Shown here: positions 60,700 to 64,000 of the stretch, piece by piece
How the letters are laid out: the number at the start of each line of letters is the position of its first letter
How positions within the stretch are numbered: the first letter of the stretch is position 1
Source of the DNA: Petrosia ficiformis
Lineage: Eukaryota > Porifera > Demospongiae > Haplosclerida > Petrosiidae
DNA length: 64,000 bases
Direction: 5' to 3'
Assembly (NCBI GenBank): GCA_947044365.1
Contig: OX345645.1
Span: 3,743,741 to 3,807,740 of the forward strand
Made by a program: the position numbers and the translations under genes
The notes under the pieces: generated by a model
What the model was told of the DNA's origin: nothing
Seen by the model: the letters and a program-made list of their open reading frames with translations, nothing else
The model's database searches: none

Positions 60700-63578
60700 A
60701 TGTTGGACTTTGTGATATTTGCCTTTTCTGCTGTTGTTGGTTTGGTAATTTTGCTTATCTTCTACTTATTACAAAAAGAAGTAAGATAAAAAATTTTCAT
60801 TTTGTTCTTAGATATAGAGTTATGGAGGGAGGGAGGGGCCTTGTGTTTGGTGTGATATTCTTTGTTGCACATTTTCTGTAAAGCTGAGTTATGAATGTGG
60901 CAGTAAGTCACTAGAGTCCCTTTTAGTTTCAGTGTTGTTTTTGTATTGAGCTATTCTTGATAATAAGGATATGGGTGTGGTTTCCATGCAGACATTTCAA
61001 CATGGAGTTTTGATGCTTTCATATTATAGTGCTACCTTCATGTTTTCTTTGCTATGATAGCTGTCTGCAAAAACTCTCATCACGATGTAAATAGATAACC
61101 TATCCGGAAACCACACCACATCCAGAAACCCCAACTTACCTCACACCAGGCCATAATTGCATCTTGAGGGTATTGTCTAGAGGGGTGTGGTTATTGATGG
61201 TAATTAATCACATCCCGGGAGGTATTGGCAGTTGAATTACTAGTCTTGAGGGGTGTTTAGCAACCTAATTTACTGTCCTTGGGGATTTGGTGATTCAATC
61301 TGTTGTCCTGGGGGGTAATTTACTAATTTAGCAAAATAGCAACTGTACTAGGGGATATTAAAAACCTGCTTCTCAATGGGGGTGTACCTTCATTATCTGG
61401 GATAGACTATTGATGGATTTTCCACTGAAAAGTCATTAAGGCAAAAAAGTTTTTACGAGTGAGGCTAATTTTTTTTTAGCTGTATGTAAATTGTTATTTA
61501 GTGATGAAAGGCCAGGGGGTTCAGCAGAACACCATGAATCCACCCTATGTATGGGTCTTATTAATAGATATAGTTTTGAACATGTACACAATGTAGATTG
61601 TGGGTGTTACCATTGTTCATTTTTTATCTTTGTTAAATGAATGCTCATTGCTATATGTGTTTAGTCTTGTGGCTGAGGATCTTACTAACGTGTTGTTAGT
61701 AAGGTAAAAATTATATTTGATGTTAATTTCAATAGACATCTTCTTCTCCTTCAAAAGGTACCTTTGTACCTGGATGGGATAGAAAACCAGCAGATGAAGA
61801 GTGAGTCAAATCTATTTCCATTATTTTAGGCTATTCCTAAACATTTCCATTTTTCCTCTCCTTTCAGAGCAGGCGACTTGAAGGAACTGAGTAAACATGG
61901 AAGTCTTCATCAATATCTCGTTCATATTCACAAGAGTGGAAAACAACCAATTTCCGTTTTCTGGTGGGGAAAGCAGAAAGTGGTCAGTATTTGTAGTCCA
62001 GAGCTCTTCAAAGATACTATTAAGCTTACTAACAGACCAAGTAAGGATGTTATTTTAGCCTATAGTGTATTTCATTTATAAATCCATAAAGAGCATGTTA
62101 TACATTGCTTGCACTATTGTTGAGTTTCAAGGACTAAATTTATTTTTTTGAAAGTTTTGTTAGTAGAGTATAGTATATTGCTATAGTATTGATGTAGTGC
62201 TACTAGCTTGTAGTATAGTCACGTTCCCAACCCTTCTTGTATAATACCATGAAGATTAGGAGACAGAGAAAGAAGGGAGGGAAGGGTCTGGTGATGGGTT
62301 TGTAGGTTATCTGAAACTCTGAATGCAATGGATGTTACTATTATGAAGCCGCAGATTGAGTGCAAAGTACAGCCACCGATAAAGTGACTTTGTTGTATAT
62401 TATATAAATTCCTGAATATAACTGACAGAAGAAATTGTGGAATTATTGTATGAGAGAACTCTCTAAGTATGAACATCTACTTCCTTTGGCATGGATTCTT
62501 GTTTATAAAAGAATCAGAAAAGAGAGAACATAGCAAACAGATTTTCCAAACTTTGTTGACAAAACTTGATGTATCTTTTCCTTCATTAAAATGAAGTGCT
62601 TTTGCAGTTGCTTAGTTTCATCACAGCAATATCAATAGCTTCATTGTTAAAGGTGTTACCCTCAACTATACAATTTGAGGTGGTTGATTAGCTGTGGCAA
62701 AATTCTGTGAACTTAGTTCAAGCCCAATCACCATCTAGCCACACCTCCACTGCCACATCTGTTAATATTTCATAAGGGTTTGGGGATGAGGATACTTGCA
62801 GTACACCTCAGAAAGAAGATACTGAGAGATCCGTTCATTAGGAAATATTTACTGTTAAAAATATATAGAGTTAGTTACATAACTTGAAATGAAAACCAAA
62901 GTCCCCTAATGGCCTGGTACAGGTTTATATACAGATGTATGCTTAGCATGACTATTCTTATATTATTTCATTTAGTTATACTTATCATCTTCTGTTGTTA
63001 ATTGTTTTTAGAAGTTCTCTTCAGTCTGTTTGAACCTATGATTGGTTCACATTGTATACAATATGCAAATGGATCAGATTGGGAAGAAAGGAGGAAAGCC
63101 CTCTATCCTACTCTGAGAGATGAATTTCTGGAAGGATACTTACCTTGTTTCATTAAGGTAAATATGTCATGTAATACCTTTGTCTTACAAATGGAAATGT
63201 ATATACATTATATCATGATGTTTTATTAAATATATATGCACAGTTCAATTTCTGATAATTTATAGACTCTAACAATACCCCTCCATAATTACATATATAT
63301 TGTAATTATATTGTAGTTATACTCTATTTATACACTAACAGAATCATATACCCTAATAATAATTATCATAGTATATATGACTTATATAATTATATATATT
63401 ATACATACAGATAGCTGATGAAACAGCTGCTCTTTGGTCTCAACTACCTCCAAATTCACCAATAGAATTACAACAAGAGTTTTTCACTATGACAATTAAA
63501 GGTATCACTCGTACCTGTTTTGGAGATACTTTCAATACAAATGAAGAAATCAGAAAGATGGCAGCTGCTTACAATCAG
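60700..63578 (+). CDS. CYP20: Cytochrome P450, CYP20-like, copy 2 (3' end outside window)
   Basis: Tandem paralog of the preceding gene, with five exons seen: 60700-60780, 61736-61800, 61868-62040, 63012-63157, 63411-63578, all in phase. They cover the membrane anchor (LDFVIFAFSAVVGLVILLIF) to the region before the I-helix (KGITRTCFGDTF, then IRKMAAAYNQ at the break). Its exon 1 donor is GTAAGA directly after CAAAAAGAA, and exon 2 is 65 nt, so this copy shows the plain structure against which copy 1 is shifted. The I-helix, ExxR and heme exons lie beyond base 64000, so activity cannot be judged. Confidence 0.88.
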
Positions 63579-64000
63579 GTATAATATATTCATAAACTAT
63601 ATACCATCACACTGGAGTAAATGAAGAGACCTTTCTGGAGTTCTAGAGGATATTTTGATTCTACTTAAGTTTAATGCATTACGGGTGTGGTCAATATATT
63701 CTATATAATAATAACTCCTTTAGCACATTCTCCATTTTGCTTTTTAATTATTTACAAGGGAGTTGCACACTCCAACCCTTCATTATTTCATTGATGGCCT
63801 TATGTTTGCATCTAGATTTCAGTCTTTTTTACCTACCATAGTGTATATATATACATACATACATGTGGGTGTGGTCAATATATTCTAACCCGTTTAGCAC
63901 TTTTTGATTATTTACGTGGGAGTTGCACGTCATTGATGCGCTCCTGATATCGTATATACTATTTGTGTAATCAAGTTACTAACCAGTGGTGTGGAAACAG
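63579..64000. other. Intron of P450 copy 2 with interspersed repeat
   Basis: Holds two starts of a repeat, gggtgtggtcaatatattct (63684 and 63868), followed by a gggagttgcac segment. An inverted relative occurs at about 44826-45070 in a MALT1 intron (caatgaaataacgaagggtt, gggtgtggtcaatatattct). No gene is seen. Confidence 0.5.

Overview
This is nuclear DNA of an intron-rich, AT-rich animal, most like a demosponge such as Amphimedon. The genes are metazoan (paracaspase MALT1 with death and Ig domains, EMSY, a CYP20-type P450, iduronate-2-sulfatase, eEF2). Introns are mostly short GT-AG, spacing is tight, and introns are full of small non-autonomous DNA transposons and microsatellites. No searches were run. 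Names come from recognised motifs, and gene models were built by hand from splice sites and checked for reading phase. Every complete multi-exon model below sums to an exact multiple of three.

Layout. 1-8.6 kb (+): 3' part of a Spinster-like MFS transporter whose introns hold two minisatellites, two hAT-type MITEs and nested inverted repeats. 10.2-15.6 kb (-): a 10-exon zinc protein with two CCCH fingers, an RWD-like region, an acidic stretch and a CHY zinc finger. 15.96-26.86 kb (+): eEF2 copy 1, 17 exons, sharing a 335-bp divergent intergenic region with the zinc protein. 27.2-33.8 kb (+): EMSY, with an ENT domain and a 1009-codon Ser/Thr/Pro-rich last exon. 34.7-46.3 kb (-): MALT1 paracaspase, 16 exons. 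46.5-48.0 kb (-): intronless iduronate-2-sulfatase. 48.4-53.2 kb (-): eEF2 copy 2, inverted relative to copy 1 and with the same 17-exon structure. 53.6-54.4 kb (-): intronless CmcI-like O-methyltransferase/hydroxylase-family protein. 54.6-59.4 kb (+): CYP20-like P450 copy 1, 9 exons. 60.7 kb to the end (+): CYP20-like copy 2, cut off by the window.

The genes do not form one pathway. The main story is local duplication. Two eEF2 genes lie as an inverted pair about 21.6 kb apart (stop to stop), with patches of near-perfect identity that run through an intron, as expected of gene conversion. Outside these patches they differ, including in the loop that carries the diphthamide histidine. The two P450 genes are a tandem pair in which copy 1 has a shifted splice donor (+5 nt) and a 7-nt insertion in the next exon that together keep the frame. 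A second theme is the MITE load: four hAT-type elements have perfect 8-bp target-site duplications, and a fifth has a 7/8 match.
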